A stretch of DNA of 64,000 nt from an uncultured Hymenobacter sp. (GTDB lineage: Bacteria; Bacteroidota; Bacteroidia; Cytophagales; Hymenobacteraceae). How positions within the stretch are numbered: the stretch's first letter is position 1; every line of letters starts with the position of its first letter. The DNA is taken from positions 40,150 to 104,149 of the forward strand of contig CAJYPK010000025.1 in assembly GCA_913776615.1 (NCBI GenBank), written 5' to 3'. Of the stretch, positions 44,879 to 54,415 are shown piece by piece. A model generated the notes under the pieces. That model was not told the DNA's origin. It saw only the letters and a list, made by a program, of their open reading frames with translations, and did no database searches. A program made the translations under genes and the position numbers.

Positions 44879-45727
44879 CTACTGCGCCGCTGGCCCGTAG
44901 TCTTCGCTGGCCACGGGCTGGGGTGGCGTAGCGGCCGGCCCGCCCTCGGGCAAGGCCAGCTGCCAGGCTTCGGCCATCTCGCCCAGGGCACCGTAGTTGG
45001 TGAGGTCGTACTGGCAGGGCACCACCGACACGTAGCCCGCGGCCAGCGCGGCTTCGTCGGTATCGCGGCCCAGGTCCTTATTAACAAAATCGCCCAGCAG
45101 CCAGTAGTACGGGCGGCGGTACGGATCGTGGCGCTGCTCGAATTTTTCCTGCCACTTGGCCCGTGCCTGGCGGGCCAGCCGGATGCCCTGAATGGGGCCG
45201 GCCGCGTTTTTGGGAATGTTGACGTTGAGCGCCGTCCCGGCCGGGATGCCGTGGGCCAGCGCCTGCCGGCAGATCTCCAGCACCCAGGGGCCAACGTGCG
45301 AAAAATCGGCCGCGTCGCCGTACTCGCACAGCGAGAAGCCGATGGCGGGCAGCCCCTCAATAGCGGCTTCGATGGCCGCCGACATGGTACCCGAGTACAG
45401 CACGTTGACCGACGAGTTGGAGCCGTGGTTGATGCCCGACACCACGAGGTCGGGGCGGCGGCCTTCCAGCACGTAGTGCTTGGCGATTTTGACGCAGTCG
45501 GCCGGGGTGCCGGTGCAGGCGTAGGCCGTTACGCCTTCGCCGAAAATGTCGGACTGGTCGAGCCGCAACGGGTGGCCGATGGTAATGGCGTGGCCCATGC
45601 CCGACTGCGGGCTGGCGGGCGCTACGACCACGATTTCGGCCTCCAGCTCGCGCATGAGGCGCACCAGGTGCGCGATGCCGGGGGCCGTGAGGCTGTCGTC
45701 GTTGGAAATGAGAATGAGGGGGCGCAA
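44879..45727 (-). CDS. surE: 5'-nucleotidase SurE
   Basis: 282 residues. SurE fold with ISNDDS (Asn9, Asp10, Asp11 binding metal), PASPQSGMGHAITIG, GTPADCVKIAKHYVLEGRRPDLVVSGINHGSN (metal Asn) and VNIPKN. It dephosphorylates 5'- or 3'-nucleotides and is a stationary-phase survival protein. The protein ends with a short Pro/Ala-rich tail, probably dispensable. Confidence 0.94.
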   Translation of the reverse strand: MRPLILISNDDSLTAPGIAHLVRLMRELEAEIVVVAPASPQSGMGHAITIGHPLRLDQSDIFGEGVTAYACTGTPADCVKIAKHYVLEGRRPDLVVSGINHGSNSSVNVLYSGTMSAAIEAAIEGLPAIGFSLCEYGDAADFSHVGPWVLEICRQALAHGIPAGTALNVNIPKNAAGPIQGIRLARQARAKWQEKFEQRHDPYRRPYYWLLGDFVNKDLGRDTDEAALAAGYVSVVPCQYDLTNYGALGEMAEAWQLALPEGGPAATPPQPVASEDYGPAAQ

Positions 45728-45859
45728 AATGGAGAGGAAAGCTAGCGCGGCCTCCGACTGGAGACGGCGGGTGAGAGATGGTTGAGCTTACGCAAATGCG
45801 GGAGATAAAGTCCGCACGACGGCCGCAAAGGTCGCCTCCTTCTGCCGACCTTCGCCATT

Positions 45860-47620
45860 ATGTTATTTGCTTCGCTCCTGCTCGCCGCTACGCTCGCCCC
45901 CGCTCCTACCCCGCCGCTCACCACGCCCTTCGAGCGCGACCCGCAGCACAATACCACTGCTACCTACGCCGAGTGCCTGGCCTTTTACAAGGAGCTGGCG
46001 GCGGCCAACCCGGCCACCGTGCAGCTGCGCACGGCCGGCCTCACCGACAGCGGCCAGCCGCTGCACGAGCTGGTGCTTTCGGCCGACGGCACGTTCGAGC
46101 CCGCCGCCAGCCGGGCCAAGGGCCGGCCCATTTTGTTTATTCAAAACGGTATTCACCCCGGCGAGCCCGAGGGCATTGATGCCAGCATGATGCTGGCCCG
46201 CGACCTGCTGCGCGATAAAAAAAGCCTGGCCCTGCTGTCTAAAGTTACGGTCGTCATCATCCCGGCCTACAACATCGACGGGATGCTGAACCGCAACTCC
46301 ACCACCCGCGTCAACCAGAACGGCCCGCGGGCCTACGGCTTCCGGGGCAATGCCCGCCACCTCGATTTGAACCGCGATTTCGTCAAGCAGGATTCGCGCA
46401 ATGCGCGCTCCTTCGCGGCGCTGTTTCAGCGGTGGCGGCCCGAAGTATTCGTGGATACGCATACCTCCAACGGGGCTGATTATCAATACACCATCACGCT
46501 CATTCCCAGCCAGCACGATAAGCTGGCCCCGGCGCTGGGCACCTACCTGCAAGGCCAGCTGCTGCCGGCCCTCTACGCCGGCATGGCCCAAAAAAGCTGG
46601 CCGATGACGCCCTACGTCGATTTTGAGGGGGAGACGCCCGAGAGCGGCCTGCGCGCCTTTCTCGAAAGCCCGCGCTACTCCACCGGCTACGCGGCGTTGT
46701 TCAACAGCATCGGCTTCATGCCCGAAACGCACATGCTCAAGGCCTTCGGCCCCCGGGTGCGGGCTACCTACGACCTACTCCTGACTTATCTCCAAACCGT
46801 GGCCGCCCAGGCCCCCGCCCTGCTGGCCGCCCGCGCCGAGGCCGACCGCGCTTTGGCCGCCCAAACGCGCTTTGCCCTGGCCTGGACCGGGCGCGACACG
46901 GCCAGCGGGACGCTCCAGTTTCGGGGCTACGAGGCCGGGCACAAACCCAGCGCCGTGAGCGGCCAGCCCCGCCTGTATTACGACCGCAGCCGGCCTTACG
47001 TGCGGCCCGTGCCCTTCTACAACGACGCCCGGCCCACGGCCGGCGCTACCGCACCGGTGGCCTACGCCATCCCGGCGGCCTGGGGTGAGGTGCTCGACAA
47101 CCTGCGCCGCAACGGCGTAGTACTGCGCGAGCTGACCCAGCCCCTCACCGGCCCCGCCGAAGCCTACCGCTTTGAAGACTATAAAACCAGCCCCCGTCCC
47201 TACGAGGGGCATTACCTGCACAGCCAGGCGCGGCTGAGTACCAGCCGCGAGGCGGCCCTCACCCTCCCGGCCGGCACCTACCTGGCCGTGCTGGCCGAGC
47301 AAGGCCCCGCCGCCCGCTACCTCGTCGAAACCCTAGAGCCGCAGGCCACCGATTCCTTCTTTGCCTGGGGCTTTTTCGACAGCGTGTTGCAGCAGAAAGA
47401 GCACTACTCCGACTACGTGTTCGAAGATCTCGCCGCTGATTTTCTCGCCCAAAACCCCGCCGTGCGCCAGCAGCTCGACGCGGCCAAAAAGGCCGACCCG
47501 GCCCTGGCCGCCAGCGGCCCCGCCCAGCTCGAATGGGTGTACCAGCACTCGCCCTACGCCGAGCCGGGCTACCGCCGCTACCCGGTGCTACGCTGGCTGG
47601 GGGCAGTGCCCCGCCCCTAA
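45860..47620 (+). CDS. M14-family zinc carboxypeptidase
   Basis: 586 residues. Signal peptide about 1-15. The M14 catalytic domain carries the zinc motif NGIHPGEPEG (HxxE) near residue 98, arginine and asparagine-rich LDLNRDFVKQDSRN, and the third ligand in VFVDTHTSNGADYQY. A C-terminal beta-rich region follows after residue 350. It probably cleaves peptides outside the cell or in the periplasm. It is a single gene, closed by a strong terminator. Confidence 0.88.
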   Translation: MLFASLLLAATLAPAPTPPLTTPFERDPQHNTTATYAECLAFYKELAAANPATVQLRTAGLTDSGQPLHELVLSADGTFEPAASRAKGRPILFIQNGIHPGEPEGIDASMMLARDLLRDKKSLALLSKVTVVIIPAYNIDGMLNRNSTTRVNQNGPRAYGFRGNARHLDLNRDFVKQDSRNARSFAALFQRWRPEVFVDTHTSNGADYQYTITLIPSQHDKLAPALGTYLQGQLLPALYAGMAQKSWPMTPYVDFEGETPESGLRAFLESPRYSTGYAALFNSIGFMPETHMLKAFGPRVRATYDLLLTYLQTVAAQAPALLAARAEADRALAAQTRFALAWTGRDTASGTLQFRGYEAGHKPSAVSGQPRLYYDRSRPYVRPVPFYNDARPTAGATAPVAYAIPAAWGEVLDNLRRNGVVLRELTQPLTGPAEAYRFEDYKTSPRPYEGHYLHSQARLSTSREAALTLPAGTYLAVLAEQGPAARYLVETLEPQATDSFFAWGFFDSVLQQKEHYSDYVFEDLAADFLAQNPAVRQQLDAAKKADPALAASGPAQLEWVYQHSPYAEPGYRRYPVLRWLGAVPRP

Positions 47621-47640
47621 TCTGGCGCTTAGTCACTGCC

Positions 47641-47696
47641 TGGAAAAACTAAAAAGCGCTTGCCAACGAACAGGCAAGCGCTTTTTAGTTTTTCCA
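47641..47696. terminator. Bidirectional terminator between peptidase and BLUF genes
   Basis: Perfect 24-base arms (47641-47664 and 47673-47696), core AAGCGCTTGCC/GGCAAGCGCTT. It is flanked by A and T runs and lies between two converging genes. Confidence 0.88.
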
Positions 47697-47701
47697 CCCG
47701 G

Positions 47702-48166
47702 CTACTCATCCGTAGCCAGCGGGCGGGCAAAATCGGCCAGAAAGCGGCGCAGTTGCGCGGGGGCGTGTACAGCCAGGCCAGGCGGGCGCAGGTGAGCCGG
47801 CTCGCTTACCAAAGGCAAATAGCCGGTGATAGTGTGCAGGTCGTGGGCCGCCGCCGGGGCAAAGCCCATGCGCCAGTCGGGAAACATGCGGGTTTCTGCC
47901 GGCCCCTCGTGCAGTACGAAAGCGTGCTTGTGACGCGGGTCGCGGGCAATTTTTGCGTACAAGCTCTGTACTTCAGCCTGTAGACCTTCGAGCACTTGTA
48001 CAAATTCCTGGGTATCGGCGGCGTAGAGCAGCAGGCCCGTGAGCCGGTGGGCTTGGTTGTAGGCGCGAGCCTGGCGTAGCAGATCGGCAAGAGCTTCGGG
48101 CGACATACCCTCACCAGTAGCCAGGCTGTGATAAATAATTTGGTGTAGGGGCTGAGGAGCGAGCAT
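47702..48166 (-). CDS. BLUF-domain blue-light photoreceptor
   Basis: 154 residues. The BLUF domain covers about residues 6-105. Key residues are all present: Tyr12 (QIIYHS), Asn37 (RAYNQ), Gln57 (FVQVLEG), and Trp98/Met100 (FPDWRMGF). No output domain follows; only about 50 residues remain, so it is a short BLUF protein that must act through a partner. The neighbouring ribBA makes its flavin, but the gap and separate transcription do not prove linkage. Confidence 0.92.
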   Translation of the reverse strand: MLAPQPLHQIIYHSLATGEGMSPEALADLLRQARAYNQAHRLTGLLLYAADTQEFVQVLEGLQAEVQSLYAKIARDPRHKHAFVLHEGPAETRMFPDWRMGFAPAAAHDLHTITGYLPLVSEPAHLRPPGLAVHAPAQLRRFLADFARPLATDE

Positions 48167-48326
48167 GAATGAAATAGGGCGACTGAACTGCTGCCGTATA
48201 ATCAGTTAAGCCCCTAAATAGTTCAACTAACTTATGTCTTGGTCAGCGGGTGCACTATTGGACACGTAGTCTCGCAGGCCAGTCACCCTGTCCGGGCAGG
48301 GGGCCGGTACGCTGCACTGCCAAAGC

Positions 48327-49133
48327 TTACTGGCTCCGCACGAAGCGCCCGCCGCTAAATTTCAGGCGCAGCATCTTGGCCACCGATTTTTTATGCGCTA
48401 CCTCTGGCGGATACGTGCGCCGAAACAGGGTGAGCGGCCTTTTAGGAAACTTACCGTGATAGCCCCACTGCGCCAGCACCTTATCATCCTGCTCATCGGC
48501 GTCGTGGTCGGCCAGATCCAGTGTTAAAACCTGCGGGCGGTTCTCAAACGACAATTCGACGTTGCTCAGCACTAGGGGCGTATAGCTGCCAAAAGCCGCT
48601 TCGTCGAGTAGCAAGTAGTTTCCCTTCAGCTCTACTACCCGTGCCTCGCTCTTCATGGCATTCATGTCGCCTTCTTCCTGGCCCAGCAGCAGGTAAAGCA
48701 TTCGGCCGGGGCTAGCCAGCTTGTGCACCTCCGTAAAATCGCACTCTTCGTGCAGCCGATAGGCCCCGAGCTGGCCTGTTGCGCTCTTCCACTGCACTAC
48801 CGGGATGTGCACGGTACCGCGCGTGCCGCCCGATGCGTACCCGATGGTATATACCCTGAGATGCGCATCGCCGGACACGACCGGTGGCTCCAAGCCTATT
48901 TGCTCGGCCTGGGCGGCCGTCAAGTCGTGCGTTTTCAGAAAAATGGCCAGCCGGCGGGCGGTTTCATCGGCCAGACCCCCAATGGTTTCTTCGGTGCCTT
49001 CGCCGATGGCCGCCAGGTTTTTCTTCAGCTCGGCCGCCGTAGGAGCCGGGCGAGCGGCCGACTGGGCACTGGCGGTGAAAACAGGGCCGCCCAGCAAGGC
49101 TAGCAGCGCGCAAGAGCCTAGCATTTTCTTCAT
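48327..49133 (-). CDS. Secreted protein of unknown function
   Basis: 268 residues. Signal peptide about 1-24 (ending TASAQS). The mature part has a beta-rich middle (VYTIGYASGGTRGTVHIPVV) and basic C-terminus (PKRPLTLFRRTYPPEVAHKKSVAKMLRLKFSGG). I recognise no family. Cysteines are few, no lipobox. It lies between a BLUF gene and ribBA, but a large palindrome separates it from ribBA. Confidence 0.65.
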   Translation of the reverse strand: MKKMLGSCALLALLGGPVFTASAQSAARPAPTAAELKKNLAAIGEGTEETIGGLADETARRLAIFLKTHDLTAAQAEQIGLEPPVVSGDAHLRVYTIGYASGGTRGTVHIPVVQWKSATGQLGAYRLHEECDFTEVHKLASPGRMLYLLLGQEEGDMNAMKSEARVVELKGNYLLLDEAAFGSYTPLVLSNVELSFENRPQVLTLDLADHDADEQDDKVLAQWGYHGKFPKRPLTLFRRTYPPEVAHKKSVAKMLRLKFSGGRFVRSQ

Positions 49134-49162
49134 GGCACAAAATAAGCTACGCTGTTTGCTCG

Positions 49163-49233
49163 GCCAGCTGCCCGCCCCAAAAAGAAAGGCCGCCCGGGTT
49201 GGGCGGCCTTTCTTTTTGGGGCGGGCAGCTGGC
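49163..49233 (-). terminator. Long-stem terminator after ribBA
   Basis: Perfect 33-base arms (49163-49195, 49201-49233) around a GGGTT loop. On the minus strand the stem contains a run of T after the G-rich part. It lies 11 bases beyond the ribBA stop and is far longer than an ordinary terminator. Confidence 0.85.
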
Positions 49234-49243
49234 GGGGGCTAAC

Positions 49244-50467
49244 CTACGCGGCCGGGTCGGGCGTCATTTTTTGCAGAATGGCGTGGCCCAGCTTGTCGCG
49301 CTTGGTGGTGAGGTACATTTGATTGTGCTGGTTGGGGGCGATTTCGATGGGCACGGTGTCCACGATTTCGATGCCGTAGGCGTTGAGGCCGGTGCGCTTG
49401 CGAGGGTTGTTGGTGAGCAGGCGCAACTCGCGCAGGCCCAGGTCGCGGATGATGGCCGCGCCCACGCCGTAGTCGCGCTCGTCGCCCCGGAAGCCCAGGT
49501 CTTCGTTGGCCTGCACGGTGTCGCGGCCCTGCTCCTGCAGCTTGTAGGCCCGCAGCTTGTTGAGCAGGCCGATACCCCGGCCCTCCTGGTTCATGTACAC
49601 GAGTACGCCCCGGCCCTCGCGCTCAATTTGTTCCATCGCCCGGTGCAGCTGGGGACCGCAGTCGCAGCGGCACGAGCCGAAGATGTCGCCGGTCACGCAC
49701 GAGCTATGCACCCGAATCAGCACCGGCTCGGGCCCCGAGATATCACCCTTCACCAGGGCCAGGTGCTGGGCCCCGTTGGAGCGCTGGGTGTAGGCGTAGA
49801 GGTCGAAGTCGCCGTAGGCCGTGGGCATCTTCACCGTGATTTCGCGCTGGATGAGACTTTCCTGGGCCAGCCGGTACTTGATGAGGTCCTGCACCGAAAT
49901 CAGCTTCAGGTCCCAGCGCTTGGCTACCTGCTCTAAGTCGGGCAGGCGGGCCATCTCACCGTCTTCCTTCAGGATTTCGACCAGCACGCCGGCCGGCTCG
50001 AAGCCCGCCAGGCGAGCCAGGTCCACGGCCGCCTCGGTGTGGCCGGCGCGGCGCAGCACGCCCTCCTTACGAGCCTTGAGCGGGAAAATGTGGCCCGGCT
50101 TGCCCAGGTCTTCGGGCTTGGTGGCGGGGTCGATAAGCGCCAGGATGGTCTTGGAGCGGTCGGAAGCCGAGATGCCGGTCGTCACGCCGTTGGTGAGCAA
50201 ATCGACGCTCACCGTGAAGGGCGTAGCGTGCAGAGCCGTGTTGCGACCCACCATCAGGTCGAGGCCCAGCTCGTCGCAGCGCTCGGCCGTGATGGGCGCG
50301 CACACGAGCCCACGCCCGTGGGTAGCCATAAAGTTGATAACCTCGGGCGTGGCCGAGCGGGCCGCGCAGATAAAGTCGCCCTCATTCTCGCGGTCTTCGT
50401 CATCAACTACAATAACGACTTTGCCCGCACGGATGTCTTCGATGGCGGATTCAATGGTGTCTAGCAT
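49244..50467 (-). CDS. ribBA: Bifunctional 3,4-dihydroxy-2-butanone-4-phosphate synthase / GTP cyclohydrolase II
   Basis: 407 residues. The RibB domain (1-200) starts with [13 protein letters not shown] (metal motif), with [13 protein letters not shown] later. The RibA domain (about 205-407) has the zinc cluster [15 protein letters not shown] (three Cys) and the [14 protein letters not shown] motif with catalytic Arg. It provides both precursors of riboflavin. No FMN riboswitch is recognisable in the 113-base leader. Confidence 0.95.
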   Translation of the reverse strand: MLDTIESAIEDIRAGKVVIVVDDEDRENEGDFICAARSATPEVINFMATHGRGLVCAPITAERCDELGLDLMVGRNTALHATPFTVSVDLLTNGVTTGISASDRSKTILALIDPATKPEDLGKPGHIFPLKARKEGVLRRAGHTEAAVDLARLAGFEPAGVLVEILKEDGEMARLPDLEQVAKRWDLKLISVQDLIKYRLAQESLIQREITVKMPTAYGDFDLYAYTQRSNGAQHLALVKGDISGPEPVLIRVHSSCVTGDIFGSCRCDCGPQLHRAMEQIEREGRGVLVYMNQEGRGIGLLNKLRAYKLQEQGRDTVQANEDLGFRGDERDYGVGAAIIRDLGLRELRLLTNNPRKRTGLNAYGIEIVDTVPIEIAPNQHNQMYLTTKRDKLGHAILQKMTPDPAA

Positions 50468-50580
50468 GGGATTCTTAAGGGAATGCTACTTCCGGGCGTC
50501 GGGTGGCGCCGGCCGCAGCCGCACGCCTTGGCGAGCTAGTTGGGCCAGCTCCGCCCGACGTTGTTGGTGGTATGGGTGTA

Positions 50581-51768
50581 CTAACAATTATCCCGCAACA
50601 AGTTCTCCAGCTTGCCGGTGGCGGCGGCCCAATCGTAGTGTTCGGCCACGAAGGTGCGCCCGGCGGCCGCCAGGCGAGCGGCCTCGGCCTCGTCGGCCAG
50701 CAGGCTGGTAATGGCGGCCGCCAGATCGGGCGCGCCCTCAGCCACCAACAGGTGCTGGCCGGGTGTTCCGCGCAGGGCATTGTTGGCCAGCGGGGTAGTT
50801 ACGCAGGGCAGCTGCATGGCCATGGCCTCCAGCAGCTTGTTTTGCAAGCCGGTTCCCACCCGCATGGGTGCCACGAACACGCGGGCCTGGGCGTAGGCCG
50901 TGCGAATGTCGGGCAGCCAGCCGCTCACCGTTACGCCGGGGCGGCGGGCCAGGGCCTGCACGCGGGGGGCGGGCGTGGTCCCGGCCACCAGCAGGCTGGC
51001 GGTGGGGAACTGGCGCTGCACCAGGGGCAGGATTTCCTCGGCCAGCCAGCAGGCCGCGTCTACGTTGGGGTGGTAGCTCATATTACCGCAAAACAGCAGG
51101 TCGTGCGTCTTGGCAGTCTGGGGCTGGGGCTGAAAGTGGTCGAGCCCGATACCGTTGAGCACGAGCGCAATGCTCCCCTTGGCGGGGTGTTGAATGAGTT
51201 GCCGGTCTTGGTCGCTGATAATGGTGTGGTGCCGAAACCAGCCGAAGGCCTCCGCTTCGTAGGCGGCCAGGCGGCCTGCCTCCAGGGCCAGTACCGGGCG
51301 CTGCCAGGCGGCTCCGGTAGCCACGCGCCGCGCCATACCGGCCGAGAAAACGTCCATGTAGTCGAGCGTCATGGGCCGCAGCCCGGCGTAGGGTCGCAGG
51401 TACTCGGCCATGCGAATGAGCTGGCAGTATACGTGGTCGGGCCGGAACTCCGCCACCAGCTTATCGACCAGACGCTGGGCCGCTTTTTCGTAGAAATAGC
51501 CAACTTGCAAGGGCTGCCCAGCGGTAGCCAGCGCCCGCAGCAGGCCCCGGCCGCGCGCCACCCGACTCAGCCGGTGCACGTGCAGGCCACCCCGGCACAG
51601 CGGGGCTACGGTCGCCAGGGCCTCGGGGCTCACCGGCTCGTCGCTCAGAGCCAGCAAACAGATCTCATGCCCCTGCCCGGCCAGGTAGCGCAGTTGGTGG
51701 TAGGCCCGCAGTTTGTCGCCCTTATCGAGCGGATACGGAAAGCGGGAAAGTAGAACCAGAATTTTCAT
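50581..51768 (-). CDS. Glycosyltransferase family 4
   Basis: 395 residues. GT-B fold: N-terminal KILVLLSRFPYPLDKGDKLRAYHQLRYLAGQGHEI, C-terminal FCGNMSYHPNVDAACWLAEEILPLV, VSGWLPDIRTAYAQARVFVAPMRVGTGLQNKLLEAMAMQLP with the EAM catalytic Glu. This subtype resembles the TIGR03087 (exosortase-linked) group. Acceptor unknown. The ATG is only 9 bases downstream of a -7 box. Confidence 0.9.
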   Translation of the reverse strand: MKILVLLSRFPYPLDKGDKLRAYHQLRYLAGQGHEICLLALSDEPVSPEALATVAPLCRGGLHVHRLSRVARGRGLLRALATAGQPLQVGYFYEKAAQRLVDKLVAEFRPDHVYCQLIRMAEYLRPYAGLRPMTLDYMDVFSAGMARRVATGAAWQRPVLALEAGRLAAYEAEAFGWFRHHTIISDQDRQLIQHPAKGSIALVLNGIGLDHFQPQPQTAKTHDLLFCGNMSYHPNVDAACWLAEEILPLVQRQFPTASLLVAGTTPAPRVQALARRPGVTVSGWLPDIRTAYAQARVFVAPMRVGTGLQNKLLEAMAMQLPCVTTPLANNALRGTPGQHLLVAEGAPDLAAAITSLLADEAEAARLAAAGRTFVAEHYDWAAATGKLENLLRDNC

Positions 51769-51776
51769 GCGCGCTG

Positions 51777-51784
51777 CAAAGGTA
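51777..51784 (-). promoter_or_regulatory. -7 element abutting the GT4 start
   Basis: Minus-strand TACCTTTG, an exact TAnnTTTG match, ends 8 bases upstream of the ATG at 51768. Transcription would begin about at the start codon, suggesting a leaderless or nearly leaderless mRNA. Confidence 0.5.
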
Positions 51785-51799
51785 GAGGCGGCGGGGCGG

Positions 51800-51955
51800 T
51801 GAGATGGCGAGTGGTGAAATGGTGAGTGGTGAAGTGGTGAGATAGCGAGGTGGTGAAGTGGTGAGGTATTAAGTCATCCCGCAATACTGCTCGGCCCCCA
51901 CACCATTTCACCACCTCGCTATTTCACCACCTCACCACTCGCCATCTCACTATTT
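51800..51955. repeat. Palindromic word repeat between two GT4 genes
   Basis: The left half repeats GAGTGGTGAA-like words (GGTGAGTGGTGAAGTGGTGA) and the right half their complements (CACCACCTCGCTATTTCACC). Arms are imperfect because the words are iterated. The element runs to the last codons of the downstream GT4 gene. Confidence 0.85.
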
Positions 51956-53167
51956 CACCGACTCGTACAAGGTTTCGAAGCGCTGGGTGACGCGGCGGTT
52001 GTCGTAGACTTCGGCGGCGGTGGTGGCGGCGGCGGCCCCGATGACGGCCACCGGCAGGTGGCCGTGGTAGTAGTCGCGCAAGGCCTGCTGCCAGGCCGCC
52101 GCGTCATCGCGCAGCACGATGTCGTGGCCATCGCGCACGGCAATGCCCTCGGCCCCGATGGTAGTACTCAACATGCACTTGCCCAAGGCCATGCCTTCGA
52201 TGATTTTGACGCGCATACCGCCGCCGCTCAGCAGTGGCACCAGCATGAGGTCGTACTGCCGCATGAAGGCCGCCGCCGAATCGACGAAGCCGTGCATGAA
52301 CACATTATCGGAGCGCGGAGTCAGCAGGTGGGGCGGCGTGCCAGTGCCCGCCACGTGCAGCTCCAGCTCGGGCAGCTCGGCGTTGATGGTGGGCCACACC
52401 TCGCGCAGCAGCCAGTCGAGTCCTTCGAGATTGGGCAGCCAGTTGAGCGAGCCAATCATGAATACGGTGCGCGGCTGGGCTTTCACGCTGGGATCGGGCT
52501 GGAAGGAAGCCATTTCCACGGCGGCCGGTACCAGGGCCATAGGCTGGCGGCAGCCCAGCTCAAGCAGGCGGCTTTTATCCTCCTCCGTAATGGCGGCCAC
52601 GGCGTCGAAGTGCGGCAGGTGTTCCTGCTCGAAGCGGCGGAGGCGCGACGCCAGATGCTGTAGGTACCAGCGCTTCAGCGGGTGTTGCTCGCCAGCGGCC
52701 AGGCGCTCCCAGATCACGTATTCGATGTTGTGCGCCCGCACTATCGTGGGCGGCAAGAACGCATTGGCGCCCTGTAGCTTCTGGCGGAGCAGCGGTAGGT
52801 AAGGCGCCACGAACGTTCCCTCAAACTGGAGAATATCGAACTTCTCCTCTGCCAGCAGCGTCGCCAGCTTGCCGAAGAAATCGTTGCTCACGAACCGCTC
52901 CACGTTGTAGGGCTGGCGCGAAAACAGCAGGTTGCGCAGCGCCTTGAGCGGCTTGAGGTTGGTATCTACGTCCACCGTCACGAGCCGAAAATTTGGCCCC
53001 AGGTGGTCGAGCACGTCGGCCGGCTGGTGGTGCTTGGGAGTATTGATGGCGAGCATCGTTACGCGGTGCCCGGCCGCGAGCAATCCCTTGGTAATGTTGT
53101 AAATCCCGATGGCCCCGCCGTCGTGCAAAGGAAACGGCACGCGCGGGCTTACTTGGAGAATGTGCAT
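51950..53167 (-). CDS. Glycosyltransferase family 4
   Basis: 405 residues. MHILQVSPRVPFPLHDGGAIGIYNITKGLLAAGHRV begins the GT-B N-domain. The C-domain has VFMIGSLNWLPNLEGLDWLL, LELHVAGTGTPPHLL, YDLMLVPLLSGGGMRVKIIEGMALG (EGMALG with the catalytic Glu) and AEGIAVRDG. It is similar in layout to the GT4 next to it, so the two may act in one glycan. The last codons lie in the palindrome. Confidence 0.9.
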   Translation of the reverse strand: MHILQVSPRVPFPLHDGGAIGIYNITKGLLAAGHRVTMLAINTPKHHQPADVLDHLGPNFRLVTVDVDTNLKPLKALRNLLFSRQPYNVERFVSNDFFGKLATLLAEEKFDILQFEGTFVAPYLPLLRQKLQGANAFLPPTIVRAHNIEYVIWERLAAGEQHPLKRWYLQHLASRLRRFEQEHLPHFDAVAAITEEDKSRLLELGCRQPMALVPAAVEMASFQPDPSVKAQPRTVFMIGSLNWLPNLEGLDWLLREVWPTINAELPELELHVAGTGTPPHLLTPRSDNVFMHGFVDSAAAFMRQYDLMLVPLLSGGGMRVKIIEGMALGKCMLSTTIGAEGIAVRDGHDIVLRDDAAAWQQALRDYYHGHLPVAVIGAAAATTAAEVYDNRRVTQRFETLYESVK

Positions 53168-53375
53168 TTTATGGTAGTAAGGGCAGAGTTGCTTTCAAAG
53201 TAGCAGCTAAGTAGAAGTGCTTACCCGGCAGGGCTTGCCGCAGCCGCCCGCCGGAAATAGTCTTTTTTCTGCAAAACAACGAAGCAAGCCCGCTGCGGCG
53301 GCAAGCTCGGCGACGGAGCCGCTTTAATCACGGCGAGTTCAGAAAGCCGGATCGCTCACTATTAGTTATTTACGT

Positions 53376-54395
53376 TTATTTGAACTGCTGGTGCAGCGCC
53401 CGGATCTGGGCCTCGTTACCGAGCACGAGTAGCACGTCGCCGGCGGCGGTGCGGTAGTCGGCGGCGGGGCTTACTTCGAGCTCGCCGCCTTGGCCCCGGC
53501 GCAGGGCAATGATTGTGGCCCCGGTGCGCGAGCGCACGTCGAGCTCGCGGATGCTCTGACCGCGCAGGGCGGGCTTGAGCTCGTGGTAGGGCAGCTCCTC
53601 AAGGCGCAGCTTGTTGGGGTCGAGGCCCGAAATCATGTCGAGAAAGCGGATAACCTCGGGGCGGATGATGAGGTTGGCCATGTGCGAGCCGCCGATTTCA
53701 TCGGGCATCACCACCGAGTTGGCCCCGGCCGAGAGCAGCTTGCTCACGCTGCTGCGGGCGCTGGCCCGGGCAATGATAATGAGCTGGGGATTAAGCTCGC
53801 GGGCGGTGAGGGCCACGAATACGTTGTCGGCGTCTTTGGGCAGGGCCGTGATGAGGGCCCGGGCGCGCTCGATGCCCGCCTGCCGGAGCGTGGCCTCGGT
53901 GGTAGCATCGCCGAGCACGGACGGAATCTGGTGGCCCACGGCCTCGGTGGCGGCGGTGAGTAGCTGCTGGCTTTGCTCCACCACCACGGCGCGGGTGCCG
54001 CTGTGGCGCAGCTCGTCGTAGGCCTTGTAGCCATTGCGCCCGAAGCCGCAGACAATGACGTGGTCGCGAAAGCTTCGGATTTCCTGGTCGGCGCGAATCA
54101 TGCGAAAGAGGTGGCGCAGCTCGCCATCAAAGATGTAGGTGGTGAGTACCGACACGAGGTAGGCCACCACCAAGAGGTTGAACAGAATGTAAAACGATAC
54201 GAACACCCGGCCCACGTCGGACAGCGGGTGCACCTCGCCGAAACCTACCGTCGAGGCCGTGATGACCGTCATGTAGAAGGCATCGATAAACGGGTAGTTT
54301 TCGAGCAGCATGAAGCCGCCCACGCCCACCGCGAAGCTGAAGGCCAGCAGCCCCAGGGCCAGCCACAGGCGAGAGAGGTTTACTTGTTTGAGCAT
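53376..54395 (-). CDS. Potassium channel with RCK (TrkA-N/TrkA-C) domains
   Basis: 339 residues. Two helices and a pore loop at residues about 10-90 with the filter-like sequence TVGFGEVHPL (TVGYGD in classical channels, so Phe and Glu differ). RCK N-domain (HVIVCGFGRNGYKAYDELR..) follows with a GxGxxG-type NAD motif, and a TrkA-C domain at the end (LEVSPAADYRTAAGDVLLVLG). It is a 2-TM K+ channel or similar, gated by a bound nucleotide or ion. Confidence 0.9.
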   Translation of the reverse strand: MLKQVNLSRLWLALGLLAFSFAVGVGGFMLLENYPFIDAFYMTVITASTVGFGEVHPLSDVGRVFVSFYILFNLLVVAYLVSVLTTYIFDGELRHLFRMIRADQEIRSFRDHVIVCGFGRNGYKAYDELRHSGTRAVVVEQSQQLLTAATEAVGHQIPSVLGDATTEATLRQAGIERARALITALPKDADNVFVALTARELNPQLIIIARASARSSVSKLLSAGANSVVMPDEIGGSHMANLIIRPEVIRFLDMISGLDPNKLRLEELPYHELKPALRGQSIRELDVRSRTGATIIALRRGQGGELEVSPAADYRTAAGDVLLVLGNEAQIRALHQQFK

Positions 54396-54415
54396 TTATT
54401 GGGTCTGGTAAGCCG

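Noticed and set aside
50468..50580. FMN riboswitch upstream of ribBA
   Set aside because: No RFN-type conserved stems seen in the 113-base leader.
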